In this document: one piece after another, positions 24,161 through 38,042 of the stretch
How positions within the stretch are numbered: the stretch's first letter is position 1
How the letters are laid out: each line of letters starts with the position of its first letter
From: Atopsyche davidsoni
Lineage: Eukaryota > Arthropoda > Insecta > Trichoptera > Hydrobiosidae
Direction of reading: 5' to 3'
Length of the DNA stretch: 64,000 bases
Assembly (NCBI GenBank): GCA_022113835.1
Contig: JAILWY010000006.1
Coordinates: 3,658,001-3,722,000, forward strand
The notes under the pieces: model-generated
Told to the model about the DNA's origin: nothing
What the model saw: only the letters and a program-made list of their open reading frames with translations
The model's database searches: none
Made by a program: the position numbers and the translations under genes

Positions 24161-27100
24161 TATTAGTTTTTATGTTGAAAAGTTAAAAGACACTAGGCGT
24201 TATAGTGGAATGAAAAGGCGTTGGGTCCTGAACTTTTAATGCATTCATACACCGATACTATTTTCAATAATGAATGATGTAGTAATCCATTGTTACTGTT
24301 CTCATTTTAAGCTATTACATTTCGTTTTACTCTTGAGCTCTGTAAAGCAGCAGCCAGGCGCCGCGCTCTTCGTTATAGTTGTTCGTTACTTATATTATTA
24401 TTAATTATATCAATTCAAAACAATCCCGATGACGTCATTCACATATATTTATATATAGCGGCTGACCGACGGTCATTCGAACACCAAAACGAGCCTTGAA
24501 GAGTACGGAACAATGAGATAGGTGTAGCTAATGGATGAGAGAGAGCATAAGATTTCACAATATTAATAATATAGGAAATAGGTATATTATGCATTTGTAA
24601 TAACGCGAATAACAGATGCCGTAGGGCGTTTAATCTAAACAGACGTGCGGACGACATAGGAGAACGAACAGGAATTGCAAACGTTTCTCTCCGAGATTAT
24701 TTCCTTTTGTTAATAATATTGTCCGAGGGAATTCGATTCGTTCGTGGCATTCTATGTAACTGAGAGATGTGAGTTCATTTGGATTAGCGAAGAAATACAG
24801 CATTACTTCAAAGAAAAACACAATCGATCAGACTGCACTCAAAGAAGAAAAACTACAGTTATTTTCTATTTAAGATATCGATTTAAAAAATTACATGCTA
24901 AAACATTATCATGGGGATATGAAAAATACTGGTGATATGAAATTGATAACAGATACAGACAAACATTCTCTTAAAGAGCCGCTTACATTAAATCAAATGT
25001 GTTTAAAGTTTTGTTATTACGAATTACTATTTTTAAATATGATATCAAATATTTGTTAGTTTTATCATAATTTATGCTTTTTAATAGACTCAAAAATGGG
25101 TAAACGACTACATCCTAACCCTTTGAAAAATGTGAGATTGAGCCAAAAGATATAATCCCTGTAACTTTCAGTGAGTTTACAACGTCTGGAAATAGTTTAT
25201 TACGCTTGGGCTGTGCAATAGCGATACACAAATGCATTACTAAATTGCATTTTGCAGGGGTCGGCATGTTAATTAATTTAACAGAGGCGAGCTGGTTTCC
25301 ATACAAATTGGCCAGCCGATTAGTTTAGCAGCACAGGTCCCTAATAATGTCATCAAAATGCAGTACGGGCAAATAAAATAGTTGATGCATGTCGAGCGAA
25401 CACGAAAGACGTAAACTAGCTTTATAATATTCTAAAACTGTAATAGACATTTGAATACAGAGCGGCAATGTAAATTTAGTAATTTATAAAGTAATGTACG
25501 CAAATAACTATGACGTATATTAAGTTTTTATTTTACGAGAACTCTTATAGGCTTACGAATATTACGCAGTAATCACCAATGAATAATGATTTATATTTAG
25601 ATTTATTAGAACGTTTTACTATATCGTTCTAAATTGAGCTAAAATGCAACACACTGCATATTTCATTTAAATAACTGACATTATAACACGAGTGTTTTTT
25701 TTATTATAATCATTTAAAACTATTTTTATTGTATATTGAGTCTGTTTTCCAAATATTTAAAGAAACTTTTATTATAATGTCGTAGTTTATTGAAACTTCC
25801 AAATTTCAATTAAAAAATAATTCCTAAATAAAATATGAAAGATGATATAATAATTTGAGAGATTTTAGTTTTAATACATTATTAAATATTTACTTACAAC
25901 GCAATATTATAAATATGTTAATAATTACTGGTAAAAAACGTCTAAAATATGGGATACCTAAGTTATATTTTATGAATTAATTTAAAAAAAAAATGTTTTC
26001 ACCACCTTTGAGTTATTATACGTCACAAGTAAACTGTTTCAGTAAAGTTCCAATGCGATTGATTAAAATGTTGTGCGGTTAATTTATTTGATAAAAATTT
26101 GAACAAAAAGAGAAATTAATTGAATATTTTATTTAATTACTAAGAAGCAAAAAATTCAGTTTTTTTAAAACTTAATTATAGACAAAACAAGATAATTGTA
26201 TTTGTATTTAAATTTAAGCTTTGACTAAATATTGCTTGAATTTTTAATGCAACGTTGATTAGAGTTAAAATATCATTAGAGAGGTTTTTATTTTCATTAA
26301 ATGGCACGGGGAGAATTCGACCGGCACGTTTAAATTGCGTTAGGAAGTTCTTAAGGGAATAGGGAGATTAAAAATTTAAAACTCGGACCCTTAATCGTAG
26401 AAACCAGGACGAATTAATCCGACTTTCAGGTTATCTCTGAAGTGCTCCTGCTGGGGAAATTTTTGTTTTAAGATCAAGATTGTCAACGTTTTCTTCAGAA
26501 TTTTAAAGCAGCAAATTTAAAATACCGCAATAAATTTGAAATGGGGTCGGATAATTAATATTTGAAAATAATTCAAATACAAGGCGGTATTGATTGATAA
26601 AAATAATCATTAATCATTTGTGTATTACCAAGGAGCCAACATATTTACTTGCTATGCCGGCAGCAAAATGTGGTTAGAACTTTCAGTAATCAATACATGT
26701 AATAATAACGATTATCCATTTCTTAGGTTTTGGTTAGACGAGCGGTCTCTTTACGATAGCCGGAACACATTTGTAAGAAAAACTTTATTTGTTGGGCAGT
26801 CTGAGGGCTACGGTTTATTTCGTGTAAATATAAATTACATTAGTTTCAAAAATATATAACTCATTTTATTAGTTGTTATTTTAAAGGGCAACAAATGATT
26901 ACTCGTTTAACCCGACCACAAGCCACGCTTCTTGTTCAGTACAGACAGAAGGTCGCGCTGCATTGAACATTAATTACTCTGATCGTTCGTGGCTCTCGGT
27001 GTATACAGTGTGTCATTTAAAAGCCGTATTAGGCAAGTAGCGAGATGCGAAAAAAATATTTGAAAAAAAATAGATTGGCGCGGAAGTTAGAGAATTTCTA

Positions 27101-28329
27101 TACAATCCACGCGAGTCACGGAATCGCAGTGTAGTCAGTCACATATCATTCATTAATCAATACTAAAAATGTATTGAGTAAATTTTTTTAACATTTCATT
27201 ATCAGCTCTAAAATCTTAGCTGATTTATTGAAATGTTTTCCATAGTGATTAATAGTTAATATTTCCGCCTCGCTGATAAGGTTGACCTTTTATAATATTT
27301 ACAGGTTATAAACTGGTTGATCTGAAATTGACTGATCCTAATGAACACGTTGGAATGCCGCTATATATAATGGTATTATCATTCTAAATCTGTTTGTATT
27401 CATTCATTTGAAATCACAAAATCCATGGTGACTAGTACGTGTAAATAGTTTTGACAAATACTGAGCCTTTCGGGGTTCGGTCAGAAAAACTAGCCGATAA
27501 AAAAAATTAAATGTCAAATATCATAATCAATAAATATAAACAATTACAAAGAATATTGTGTTTTATTTTTTCGTATGGAAGTAGATTAGATAGAGTTAAG
27601 TATATACATTAAAGTCTTAAGGAAGCAAGCAACCTATTAAAAATACAATTAAGTACATTAACTATTTTCTCTTAGAAAACCATGAACACTGGCTCAGCAT
27701 ATATATTATATATGCTCAGTGAGATGGTCGCCAACAATCTCCGAGGAGAGGCACCTGAAGAAGAAGAAAGTAAATTCAACCTCACAGTGAATTTGTTATT
27801 ATTGTTTATGATGTTGCAATTATAAATTTTTATTTGTGTTAGTCTGTAATAAAGCATATTCACTATAGTAAAAAGGAAATCTTCGCAATAAGTTATTATT
27901 GTTATTTATGCTAGCATTTTATAAGTTATGACCATTATAAAAGAGCTGAGGGACATTTTACTTTTTGACAATAGGGTTCCATTCAATGTCAAGAATTTTT
28001 GAATTCCATAAAATGAAACCTTTCGGTGTAAAAAAATACCTTTTTGATATTGGTTTTGTGATTTACCTGTATAAAATAAGGTACATTCTATAGAAGTTGC
28101 CTTGTCTGATGTAAAAAGAAAAATTATACACGTTTTTTACAATTCCTGAAGCTGCAGTACTTAGATCATCACAAAAGCGAAAATAGTGAAAGAGAAATAA
28201 GGTATTAGAATTTAATTTCTTCTTGATTCTCAACGCATTCAATAAAACCAATCAAAATGTTCTACGAAATCGTAAAATATTAACTCTCTGCGTTAATATC
28301 ATCAGAAAGGCAATAAATTTCATTGCAGC
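24161..28329. other. AT-rich non-coding stretch with one conserved-looking patch
   Basis: A GC-richer patch at about 26295-26460 has fewer homopolymer runs than its flanks. It contains a TTAATCC homeodomain-type core (26415-26421). Otherwise only short chance frames. Confidence 0.45.
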
Positions 28330-28545
28330 AACTTCTCTTCTATCGCACGGCCAAATTGATTCTGGGAAGGTTTCTCGCATTCACTCAGCCGGCAGAGTGC
28401 GCCTCGCAGCAATCAGACACTTGAACCAACAAACTAAACCGGGCTTACGGGGGCAAATAAATAATCCGCTAAGCCCAAGGGCGCCGGATAATCTCGACCG
28501 GTTCCGGTTTAAGATTTTTGGGTATTTTTTCAGCTCCAGGTAAAT
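28330..28545. promoter_or_regulatory. GC-richer island, candidate regulatory element
   Basis: Balanced composition, with GGGGGCAAATAAATAATCCG and CGACCGGTTCCGGTTT, abruptly bounded by AT-rich DNA. The 106-codon plus-strand frame at 28223-28543 covers it but is AT-biased in its first third and has no domain. Inferred from composition. Confidence 0.25.
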
Positions 28546-31329
28546 CCTAAACGAATTTTGCACACCTCAAATTTTCACAATAATTAAGCGATTTATCGAC
28601 AAGAGGAAATAAAAAAAAATGCATACTGCTTAATGAAGGCATCTCAAATTTAATTACTTAAGACGGATGTATCAATAACAAATTACGTACAGAGGACCCT
28701 GAGTTTTTACGAAGCAAAAGAGTTGAATAAAATCTAAAAAATACACAAATTTGAATCACAGTGGACTTTTCTTTACCACGAGGCGTCTTTAGAAATATAA
28801 TTTTGTTTGAACCTTATAAACATAATTACTTTGAAAAAAATGAAGTTTTCGTCTTCAAAAAAAAAATGATCTCGCATGACAGGTTAAGACATTATAATAA
28901 CTACATTATTTATTATTTTTAGATTCCTGAGAGACATCGGGCATAGCTAAATTTAATCAATTTTCCGAAACCAAATAAATGATTTAATCAAAAACAATAA
29001 ATAAAGCTCGACTCTTTGACATTACCAGAAATGAATTTTTTTATTAATAAATAAGAGGTGATTTTGACTTTTGAAATATAGAATTTTGTAGCCGCATACG
29101 TTAGTTTAACTAATTGTACAGTGTTAGAGTGTTGACAATTTAATTGACCTCCAAACAAATTACCGCATATCTAAAAACCAATCAAAATAAACCAATAGAT
29201 AATACGCTGTTCGATGTCCATAAACGATTCAGGCTTTATTTTTTTCAGCCGATCGTTATGTGCAAAACAAAATATTATTAATTGTGTGGAATAAAATATG
29301 AAGTCAATTACCGCGACGTTACAAATCCTTTCCTTATTGAGACTGCGGCGAAGCTAATAGCTGTGGTTCCGTATTTGGCAGAAACGTTATCAACTTTTTT
29401 AATCTTTGGTATTTCGTATCGACGGTAGATGCACGCTAAAAAAATTGTTTACATTAATTTTACTGAGGAATTCAGCAGAGCAAATATGTCTGGTTAGCGT
29501 AAGGATGTCAAGACGGCTATAAGTAATGAATATTTAAATTAAAAACCAATTTTATTGTCTGCTAGGAAATAATCTACATAAATTGCTAAGAAACAATATA
29601 TTTGCCTTGATACTGATACAACAGTGAGAAAGACTCTGCAGCAAGGAGATAAGGTTTTGAGATGCGGCTATACATTATGCAGATCTGATCCTATAAGTGA
29701 TAAGGGCTTCGCGTGTGAGCTGCGAAGATTGAAGTAGTGAAATTTAAAAGGGGAACAGTAGTTCAATTTTTGTGTAATGTGAATAAGGATTTGAAAAAAG
29801 TCTGTATATAATAGTTTTTAATTATACCAATTCAATTTTATATAGTTTAAGTAAATAGGAAGGAACAATGAATAAGAAATTTCATTTAACAAAAGATGTA
29901 AATTTTAAATGTAATATTTTACTAAAAAAAATATGCAAGCGTGAAATTTTCAGATGTAATTTTGAAAGATATTTTTATTTCACTGTCCACAAATACATTA
30001 CACATGTACGCATATAAAATATTTTGGAAGATAATAGGCAGATTGAATTATTTTGCAATAATTCAAAATACTTTTTCTGTGCTGTTCCAATCTAATTTTT
30101 CTTTAATTAATTATTTTTGCTCTTTTATACAATCTTTCGAGAGAGATTCAGTATTCATTTTATGAGTAAAATTTGAAAACCTGTCAGGTACACACGTATT
30201 TTTTCATCTTGACTCCAATATTGGAATTTAATCAGAGCAACGTTTTAATAAATCCACTTTTTTACACTTTACGAAGTTTTTGCGTTGGTTTTGATATGTA
30301 TATAAATTATTAGTAAATAGGTCGAGATATTTCAATAGTACCCACGACATAGTACACGTACATTATTACCCAAGTACACGGGGTAAAATAAATATAAACA
30401 CTCTGAAAAATAATGTGGAAAATCTGAAATATCAGCGTTACTAAGCACTTTTTTTAAATTCACATGCGTTGAATATTTATGTTCCTGGTTTTTATACGAT
30501 TTAAAAAACAAGCACCAAAAGTATAAAACATTTAAAAAATATTTTATTATAACACGGTTAATAATTAATTTGTTGCCAGCACTGGAATATGAGCCTGACT
30601 TATGAACAACTACAACTCGTGGCTTGGAGACTTAATAGATTATTTTTTTGCATTTCCTTATTGCAAACTCTCAAAAAAAAAAACCAACCTATTTCGCAAA
30701 TGTCAACGTTAGTTTCAAAATATACTTTTTTATATAAAGCATCTACAAAGTAATTAATAATGATAAATATAGGAGTTTTTGTTGCATTAAAATTGCCGCG
30801 GGCGGAACACCATGTATATACGCGTATATCTTACACGCTGTTTATAAAAACTAGATGTCTGTTCATTATGTTTGCAGCACGACATTGTCATTTATATTTA
30901 AAAATAAATAATTTAGGTATGTATAGTTTGTACATAGTCAAACCATTGGGAAGCTTTTACTTTAAGGCGTAGTGAGTAATATAATGACATTTCTGTCTTG
31001 TCAACTAAATCATGCTGATCGGTTTCTAAGTTAACATTTCAACAATGAACTGTCACCAAAGATGAAATCTAAACTAAAGCACCTATTAATGTGTATTTTT
31101 TAGTTTATTTTTTGCTTAAAAATGAAACAAAAACTTAAAGCTTTGGTTATCCTGTTGGTTTTATTTTATTTAAAAAATCTGCTAATGTGTTACATCGAGT
31201 TTCAGATGTATGATTTTAGTTAATTGTTTATATAATAAATATATAGAAAGTAATATATTTATCGTATTTATTTTTTTTAAATTTCTAAACAAAATACTAA
31301 TAGACAATACAGTTTCAGTCATTTTAAAT
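28546..31329. other. AT-rich non-coding stretch
   Basis: Nothing recognised beyond homopolymer tracts and chance frames such as the one near 29941. Confidence 0.5.
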
Positions 31330-31760
31330 TCCAGCACAATACGAGATCAAGTATTCAAGCCGCGGAGCAAGTTTAGATAATAAAGCTTTCAGCGCGAAGT
31401 AATACGTTACCTGTGGAAATATAAATCAAACTCAGCCAAGGACCCGGCCGGCGAGCAAACATTCAATAGAAAGTGTATTTACTCTGACAGATCTCGCGAA
31501 ATGCCAATCGTCGGAGTTATATAGCGATCTCGCCATGAATGCAGCTCTCCTTGGTCCGCGGCGCAGGTGGAGTCTCTTCCGGAGTCTCCGTATCTCCCGA
31601 TCTGAAGATCTTATCAACTGGAGTAGGAAGAACTGGTAAATGGCCCGGCGAGGCGTGGCCGCGGCTCCGCGAGGTAAGAGCCTCCGCATGTACCCACCCG
31701 TACGCGAGATGTGAATTATATACGTCCGAGCGCAAGAGACTTGGTCGCCTGTGATTATTG
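31330..31760. promoter_or_regulatory. GC-rich island open in several frames
   Basis: Three frames on both strands are open for 71-89 codons across 31430-31790, which is what GC-rich DNA produces by chance. Product composition is Arg/Ala/Leu-rich and has no domain. Candidate regulatory element or unspliced exon; unresolved. Confidence 0.25.
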
Positions 31761-32749
31761 TTCATATATGGCCACAGTTTTAACATATTTTTTTATTAAA
31801 GAATTCACACAGCTTTTGAAGCTGAAGAATTTAATTACTAACTCAAACCATTATTATGTTATATAATATCTTAATGATCAAATGTAGTACAAGTTTTCAC
31901 CAATTTCAGATTGACACTGGGTGGTGAAAATAAAGAGTCTAATAAATACTCAAATTCTAAAGTACAAGAACTAATTAGGAATGACTATAGAGAACAAAAG
32001 TACTTTACTAATTTTTTTAAAAAATACACAACAGTCGCAAAGCTGAAATTCCAAATATGCAGTCATTTTCTCATTATTTTGAATTTCAATCATTTTAGGT
32101 AACTTGTAGGTATGATAATTTTACACCGTATTAAATGCGAAAAAAACTGGTTAGCTTGTTAGCAAAGACTGAAATTCTCGTGTCAGTAAAACGAATCTCA
32201 CCAGCGTTGATATAATTGGGTGTTTAGACTTGATTGATATTGCCGAAATAGTTTATGGGCTGGAGTGCATACATAAAGTGAACTAAGACACTTCAAATCT
32301 CATGTAGCAAAAAACAAGTAGTAGCCCCATGATAAGTAAAACAGGGTTAATATTTCTGATGCTTTAACGTCAAAACTGGGTTAGAAAAACTAAATGTTTG
32401 TGGTGTTTTGAATACATTATTCTCTGTTAAATACAAAACGCAATATAATACAGGATACCTAAAATTACGCCACAACACTATTGAAGGATAAAAATGGGAT
32501 AACTTAGAATTTAATTTAATGGTACTTGGTTAATGGAAGCTCAAGTAGAGAACTGTAGCATTTAACAAGTAACAGTAGTGATTTTGGTCTGAGAAAGCTC
32601 ATAACAACAGAAGAGAGCTATAAAAAGAGATCGAACTATTAATAAGCGCTTGGATGAAACAAAAAGAGTATACAAATATCATAACAGAAAACTGTTCTGT
32701 AAAATGTGAAGTTCATCCTGTTTCGTCATAATAACAAGAATTATATTGA
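31761..32749. other. AT-rich non-coding stretch
   Basis: No supported feature. Confidence 0.5.
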
Positions 32750-33080
32750 TGAGTCTGGTGTGGTGCGCGTCCAGGTCTCACGTGATCGCGGTTGTTGGTC
32801 AACGTTCAGTGGCATTGTGCTCGTGTGTACAATCCGGCGACCACAATGGCAGCCGCAGGGCATTGTGCGCAGGCGCGATCTGGTGCGATGTTCAATTGTC
32901 CGGAAAAAGTGCCCCTCAGGCGACACTGGGCACCGAGAGCCGTCCTCGCCCCCTAAAGGTGCCCCCGGGGAGCATCGGCTGTCAAATCACCTTTGGGTTG
33001 TTACGGAGACTATTTATTGGCTGCAGATGCGTATTTACTCTCCCATTGTTGGCAGCACTTTTTGTGCGAGATGTTTATCG
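32750..33080. promoter_or_regulatory. GC-rich island, 330 bp
   Basis: Two plus-strand frames (125 and 113 codons, in different registers) and one minus-strand frame are open here at the same time, so open length is not evidence of coding. The island includes ACCACAATGG and TGTCCGGAAA motifs and ends at an AT-rich boundary near 33075. Regulatory use is the simplest inference. Confidence 0.3.
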
Positions 33081-33589
33081 TAATTAAAGACCAGAACATG
33101 ATATTGCAACATTTTGGAGAAAAAACATCAACGGCAGATGCTACAAATTGAATCGTATACCCACACGTTTTATCGAACGATAAACGAGCGATCTATGCGC
33201 CGAAGAATTGCATCATGAAATATAAGAAAATGTCTGTTATTTAAAAAAGACATACTAGTTTAGGTACCACTATTAAGAATGTGTTGCTATATAAGGAGTA
33301 AAAAAAAATTAAAATTATATAAACAAAAGAAAAGAAAGATGCCACTTTAGAAAGCTCGGAAGTTGCATGAATAATATCTCGTACGGCGTTGCAAAGTGTA
33401 CGATTTATTCTTCCAAATATGGAGAAATCTAATTTGATATTTCTATTGAATCTCGTAGATCGCATAGATTTCGTTCAACAATAAAACAGCACCACCCGAT
33501 ACTGCAATGAAACTTTCTTCCAATCATTCTGTAATACCCCTGTACACAAATTGCCGTTATCATTTCCGATCTCCATTGTTGAAAGTGAA

Positions 33590-33805
33590 ACCGCCGAATC
33601 GGAGAGAACTCGGGCGATAACAATGTCGCGCGGCGTCCACCTGCCCTGCCCTGCCCTCCCACGCGTGCGAGCACGTCCCGGGATTAAGATTGATGACTGG
33701 AGATGTCCTTACATGCCGAAACCGTGCAGAACGGAGATAACTAACGCGATTTGTGATGGTTTACACGCCCCTGCGTGTGATAAACCAATTTATATTCCGT
33801 TGTAA
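33590..33805. promoter_or_regulatory. Small GC-rich island
   Basis: Begins with GAAACCGCCGAATCGG and includes CTGCCCTGCCCTGCCCTCCC (three CTGCC-type units, about 33641-33660). The 84-codon frame crossing it has no domain. Compositional evidence only. Confidence 0.2.
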
Positions 33806-34040
33806 CGTGTAGTGTTATACATCAATGCTGTTATTAATTGAACGGGGAATTTTATTGATACGGAAAAAAGTATGTAATATCGTAATATTTAAAATGATTT
33901 CAAATATCATCTTTATTTGAGAATTAAGATAAAACAATAAATGCATATTAATACATAGCAATATTAATTTTCAATATTATTTGTCATCTAAACGACCATA
34001 TTCATTGAAGGTTGGCGAGCAGTTGACTTTTATTTATAGA

Positions 34041-34383
34041 CTAGTAATGTAGCCCGTCACAAAATGACGTATTTGATGAACGATGCGTCTTTTGTTTTTT
34101 TTGTAAAAGTTCTAAATTTGAAATTCTCGCGGTGAACGACATCTCGCGGCGAAGAAGTGAATCATATAATTCGTACATATTGAAATTCGCTAAAGCATAT
34201 TTTAAAGTTTATGAATGAAAATATTATCCTATCGTCTTGAAATTCGGCACATAGCTGCGGAAAAATTTACTTAACTTATGTGCAAAAAATCAGCGTTGTA
34301 TCTTTTAAGATATTCTATACAGAACGGAAAAACGAAACATACATACAAACATACAAACACACAATGGCTATTATTATAGTAGA
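34041..34383 (-). mobile_element. Helitron-like non-autonomous element, copy 1 (343 bp)
   Basis: Read on the minus strand it starts TCTACTATAATAATAG and ends CTAG followed by T. A short hairpin CGTCA-TTTTG-TGACG lies 14 bp before the end. TC start, CTRR end, subterminal 3' hairpin, no inverted repeats and no target duplication are the Helitron signature. No Rep/helicase is encoded. Near the 5' end is a short variable ACATACAAAC-type repeat. The second copy at 49585-49919 matches except for one base and an 8-bp indel in that repeat. The base before the 5' TC is T rather than the expected A in this copy. Confidence 0.75.
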
Positions 34384-35339
34384 ATTTGTCAATTTGAAGA
34401 CGTATTTGTATAAGATTTATTACAAAAAGTTTTGTTAATTCTATTCTTAATTCCTTGAATATTTTTTCATGTGTATATGGTATTATTACCTTATTATTAT
34501 TTTCGTAAACTGTCAGATACACTCTTTATTACAGACGATCTTCATGGACTTCTACATAATTATCTTTATCAGAATTATTAAAAAAAAAAAAAAAAACCTA
34601 TTTTAAATCACCTGCTGGGTAGATGACATTTCTCATAAGATAACAGAGTGACCGAAGAGAGCTGTGTCATCATTTGTAAAACTTTTAACCATAGTCATCA
34701 TCTACGTAAGATACAACATAATTAATAAAACTTAAAACTCATCTGCCTGCATACTAAAAGCAAATGAAACTGCATCCACATCTTGCATAAATTCAAAATA
34801 GCATTCAAACTTAAATTTATTTATATATGTAAATATCACACGCAAATAGAACCTAATTTAAATATTTATAAACAAGCATTGCATGATTGCTTTCATGTGC
34901 GGTAGATTATATTATTATACGCTATCAATTTAAATGAACTAGTTGGTACATAAAAACATATTTACAATACTATTTCATAAATATACTTCGTTCTGAATAA
35001 AATTCTCGAAGATGTGCATATCATACTGATCATTGATTAATCGTGGAAACGAAAAAGAAAAGATCTTCCAACTCTATTCGACTCTTGGGCGGATTATCAT
35101 GGGGTATTTTTGTAATGTAATATCAACGGATATTTCTCTGCGGGCACTCTTTATCGAATGCGGTCCCCCAACTTTTATAGGGTGAAGGGTTTTTAGAATA
35201 CTGGTTCGGCATATCTGTAATTTATGCCAGGTATAACTATAAAAATCCCAGTTCGTATTGAAGCAAATTGCATTAGTTCACCCAGAAAAAAATTTTTTTT
35301 TTGTATAGAAAGTATAATACGTAAATATTATTTTGTCGA
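34384..35339. other. AT-rich non-coding stretch
   Basis: Contains a 16-base A run near 34580 and otherwise no recognisable feature. Confidence 0.5.
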
Positions 35340-35520
35340 TTTGACCTTGAATTCTGTTACAAAATACGTCGCGCGCGCATGCCCCTCGTCCCGCACATTC
35401 CCGCAGATATCGATTTTTACAAATCAGCAGGTTGCCTAGCCTGGGTGACGTCACGCGTCCCGCGCGGTCCCGCGGATATCGATTCTTTCTGACGTCACAG
35501 TGTGACAATTGTAGGAGATC
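35340..35520. promoter_or_regulatory. GC-rich head with 69-bp-period duplication and CRE palindromes
   Basis: A 29-bp block beginning CGTCCCGC and ending GATATCGATT occurs at 35387-35415 and again at 35456-35484 (25 of 29 identical). Between and after the copies are two TGACGTCA cores (about 35445-35452 and 35490-35497). Tandem repeats plus CRE sites are what one expects of a promoter or of the U3 part of an LTR. It adjoins the unusual A/C-skewed region that follows, and I read the two together. Confidence 0.4.
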
Positions 35521-37409
35521 CGAGCGATATGGCAACATCGACGCGTGGAAACGTGAGATTTCAAAAATTAGAATTCGATGACCGGACGTCGGGTTAAGAA
35601 GGATTGTCCCACGGGGTCTACACAGAGGTTTTTTTTTTGGCGTTAAGGAGGAGCAAGCCAGGCGGCCATTAGAGACGCTGGGGACGCGGAAGGATCAGGA
35701 TGGAGATTTTTGATTGCTAGTGTTTTGAGTTGTAAAAATTACTTTTGATTGAATTTTAAACTAAATGATAGAGTCTATAAGGTCAAACGCCGAGGGATAT
35801 AAGGATTCTTTTTACTTAATTATATTTGTCAATATTTAGTATTTACACAGATCTGCAAATATGTTAACCTCGAAATATTATCGAAAGCCGGGTGCGCTTG
35901 AGTTGACAAAATTGAAAGTATTATGTTAAATTAAATTATGGAGAGTTTATCTCGGAATAGAGCTCGTTAGTAGTTTGTGTGATTATGGGTGATCTATATC
36001 GAATTTCTCTTTTAAATATTTCAGGTAAGAGACTATTGGTGATTCAAAAATGTCGCTGTGTGTTGGCGTACATCACTGGGTTGCGGTTCTTTGCATGCTA
36101 TTCCCGAGGCTGAGAGTCGGCGGAAAATACGTGAAACTGGGATAGAAAAATCGCCGTGGATTTCCAGATTTGTCGAACCTTATTATTATTTATTTTACGT
36201 CATTAAAATGGAGTCGGTCGGTCGGTTAGGATTGGCGGCCATTGTATTAAATGCATGGCATTTTTCTAGATTAGTATTAATGAGGTTAGGTGTAAATTGT
36301 CATGTATTATCATATTGTATTATCAAAAGGTTCGATCCCTAATAATGCAGAGATAATTATTCTATTGTTTTATTGTAACCGCGAGAGTTTTAAAATATAT
36401 TTAGTAATATTATTAGCGAAGCTAATTAGATTCTGGAATGAATTAATATTTTTCTGTACGTTTGCGTTTCGGTAATTTTAATTCTTGGTTAGACATCGTA
36501 TATGATATGTCGTGAATTTAGGGAATATTAAAACGGATTAATTTACGGTTTTTATGTAATTAAGACAGAAGTCTGAGATATTTGTTTGAGATTTATTCGG
36601 GTTCGATCCCCGATATTTTTCGAATGAATTATTTTCCGATTTTAGTGGTTTTAAGGTAGTATTTGGTGCTAAATGTTTGTTTTACAGGGCGTTCTTAAAT
36701 AGTGTTTGGTTAAACGGAATTTAATTGAAATTGGTTAAAATTAATATAATTATTTGATTGTCTTTACGGTGATTCGGAAGGTGGCCATCCTTGAGTTCGT
36801 AAGCGCGCGCTGTTCGGAAGATTCTGTATTGCGAGTTAAAAAGAGTAGCATTCGAGGATAGGCTTACGCCAACGTCAGAGCGCTTAGGTTGCGGGGCGCT
36901 GTCAGATATGTCGAGGGATCAGCTGTGGTCGAGCGGCCATGTTGGATATTTTATTGTTTATAAACAAATGTCAGAGAGCTGTCAAGTTAGTGAGTACAAA
37001 TCGATTATCGATTTTGAAATTACGAGTGGTTGTTTTAAAGCGTGAATATTGTGCATCATATTCTTTTATAGGACGTAATATATTGACGGACGCGTCGATA
37101 AGAGGTATTAATGAAACGATATATTAGGATATTGTTGGTTTTACAGGGAATATAAGTCGAACTTATATTATTTATGGATGGGTTTTAATTATTTAGAACG
37201 TGTTTGGAGAGTCAGTGGAGATATATTATATATTTTGGTGGATATTTTAAATTCTAGATAGATAAATTATAGGATTTACTTGGTCTAGCGTTGGTATATC
37301 AGATAGTTTAAATATGTTTCGTAGGGGTTTATCAAGAGATAGTATCGAGTTGATTGGACCTTTTATTGCAGTGCCAGCAGTTCCAGCGGGAGTGTATTTA
37401 GTAAATAAC

Positions 37410-37751
37410 TTAGTTATAAGGTATTAGAGTGTGTAGCTTGTCCGCCCTCTCGTAGTCATAGTGTAAATATTTAGAGCTGGTATTCATTAGCGAGTTGTAG
37501 TGTTCTCGAAAAATTCCCATCCTATTAGAATTAACAGATTTGAAGCGTATGGGTCGCCGTGAAATCGTATTATCTCCTAGGGTTTTTGGTATAGCGTGTT
37601 CTCCTTTAAGGATAGAATTTACATCATTGGCTCCGACCCCGGTCGGCGGGGTGCGTTCAATTTCAAGAAAACGTAATTCACAGATCGAGGCTACTTGGAG
37701 TTGATGGTGTGGAGTGATAGAATTCTGTGGGTTTAACTGACGTCGTAACAT
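37410..37751 (-). pseudogene. 113-residue open frame of unknown origin
   Basis: The longest frame in the skewed region. An in-frame TAG sits four codons upstream of the ATG, and the frame ends at TAA. The product is mixed in composition with several charged residues and many Asn, Ser and Thr. It has no signal peptide, membrane segment, zinc knuckle or enzyme motif. A second open register continues directly where this one stops, which suggests a single ancestral frame broken by a frameshift. A gag- or capsid-like origin is conceivable but I do not recognise it. Chance is the other explanation. Confidence 0.25.
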
Positions 37752-38042
37752 GCTTTGATACTATTTCGGGGATCCCAGGCGTTCCGTGTCACCATACCCA
37801 TTTATAGTTACTAACAGTAGGATTTAGAAATGTAGCGATTGACACCGTAGAAATAGAAACCGGAGAGTTTGAGGAGCGATTCTAAATACGGGAAGATTCA
37901 AATGCAGCATCAAGACATACTTCATATATCTGAAGGGCTAATTCCCTTTGTTCCTGCAATATTAAATTTCATCAGCGACCTCTGGTCGTCCAACGGATCC
38001 AGAAAGCGATAACTGCTCTAAGGCAATTCGCTCAGCATTTCA

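Noticed and set aside
26280..26480. Resemblance of AATGGCACGGGGAGAATTC to a miRNA of the miR-263 type
   Set aside because: Several mismatches including outside the seed, and no matching hairpin arm seen.
28223..28543. 106-codon plus-strand frame
   Set aside because: Composition follows the local base content and there is no recognisable motif.
32706..33087. 125- and 113-codon plus-strand frames
   Set aside because: Two registers and the opposite strand are open together in a GC-rich island, and no domain is present.
36329..36610. Two exact GGTTCGATCCC B-box sequences (36329-36339 and 36600-36610) as tRNA genes or SINEs
   Set aside because: No A box at a workable distance upstream and no cloverleaf could be folded.
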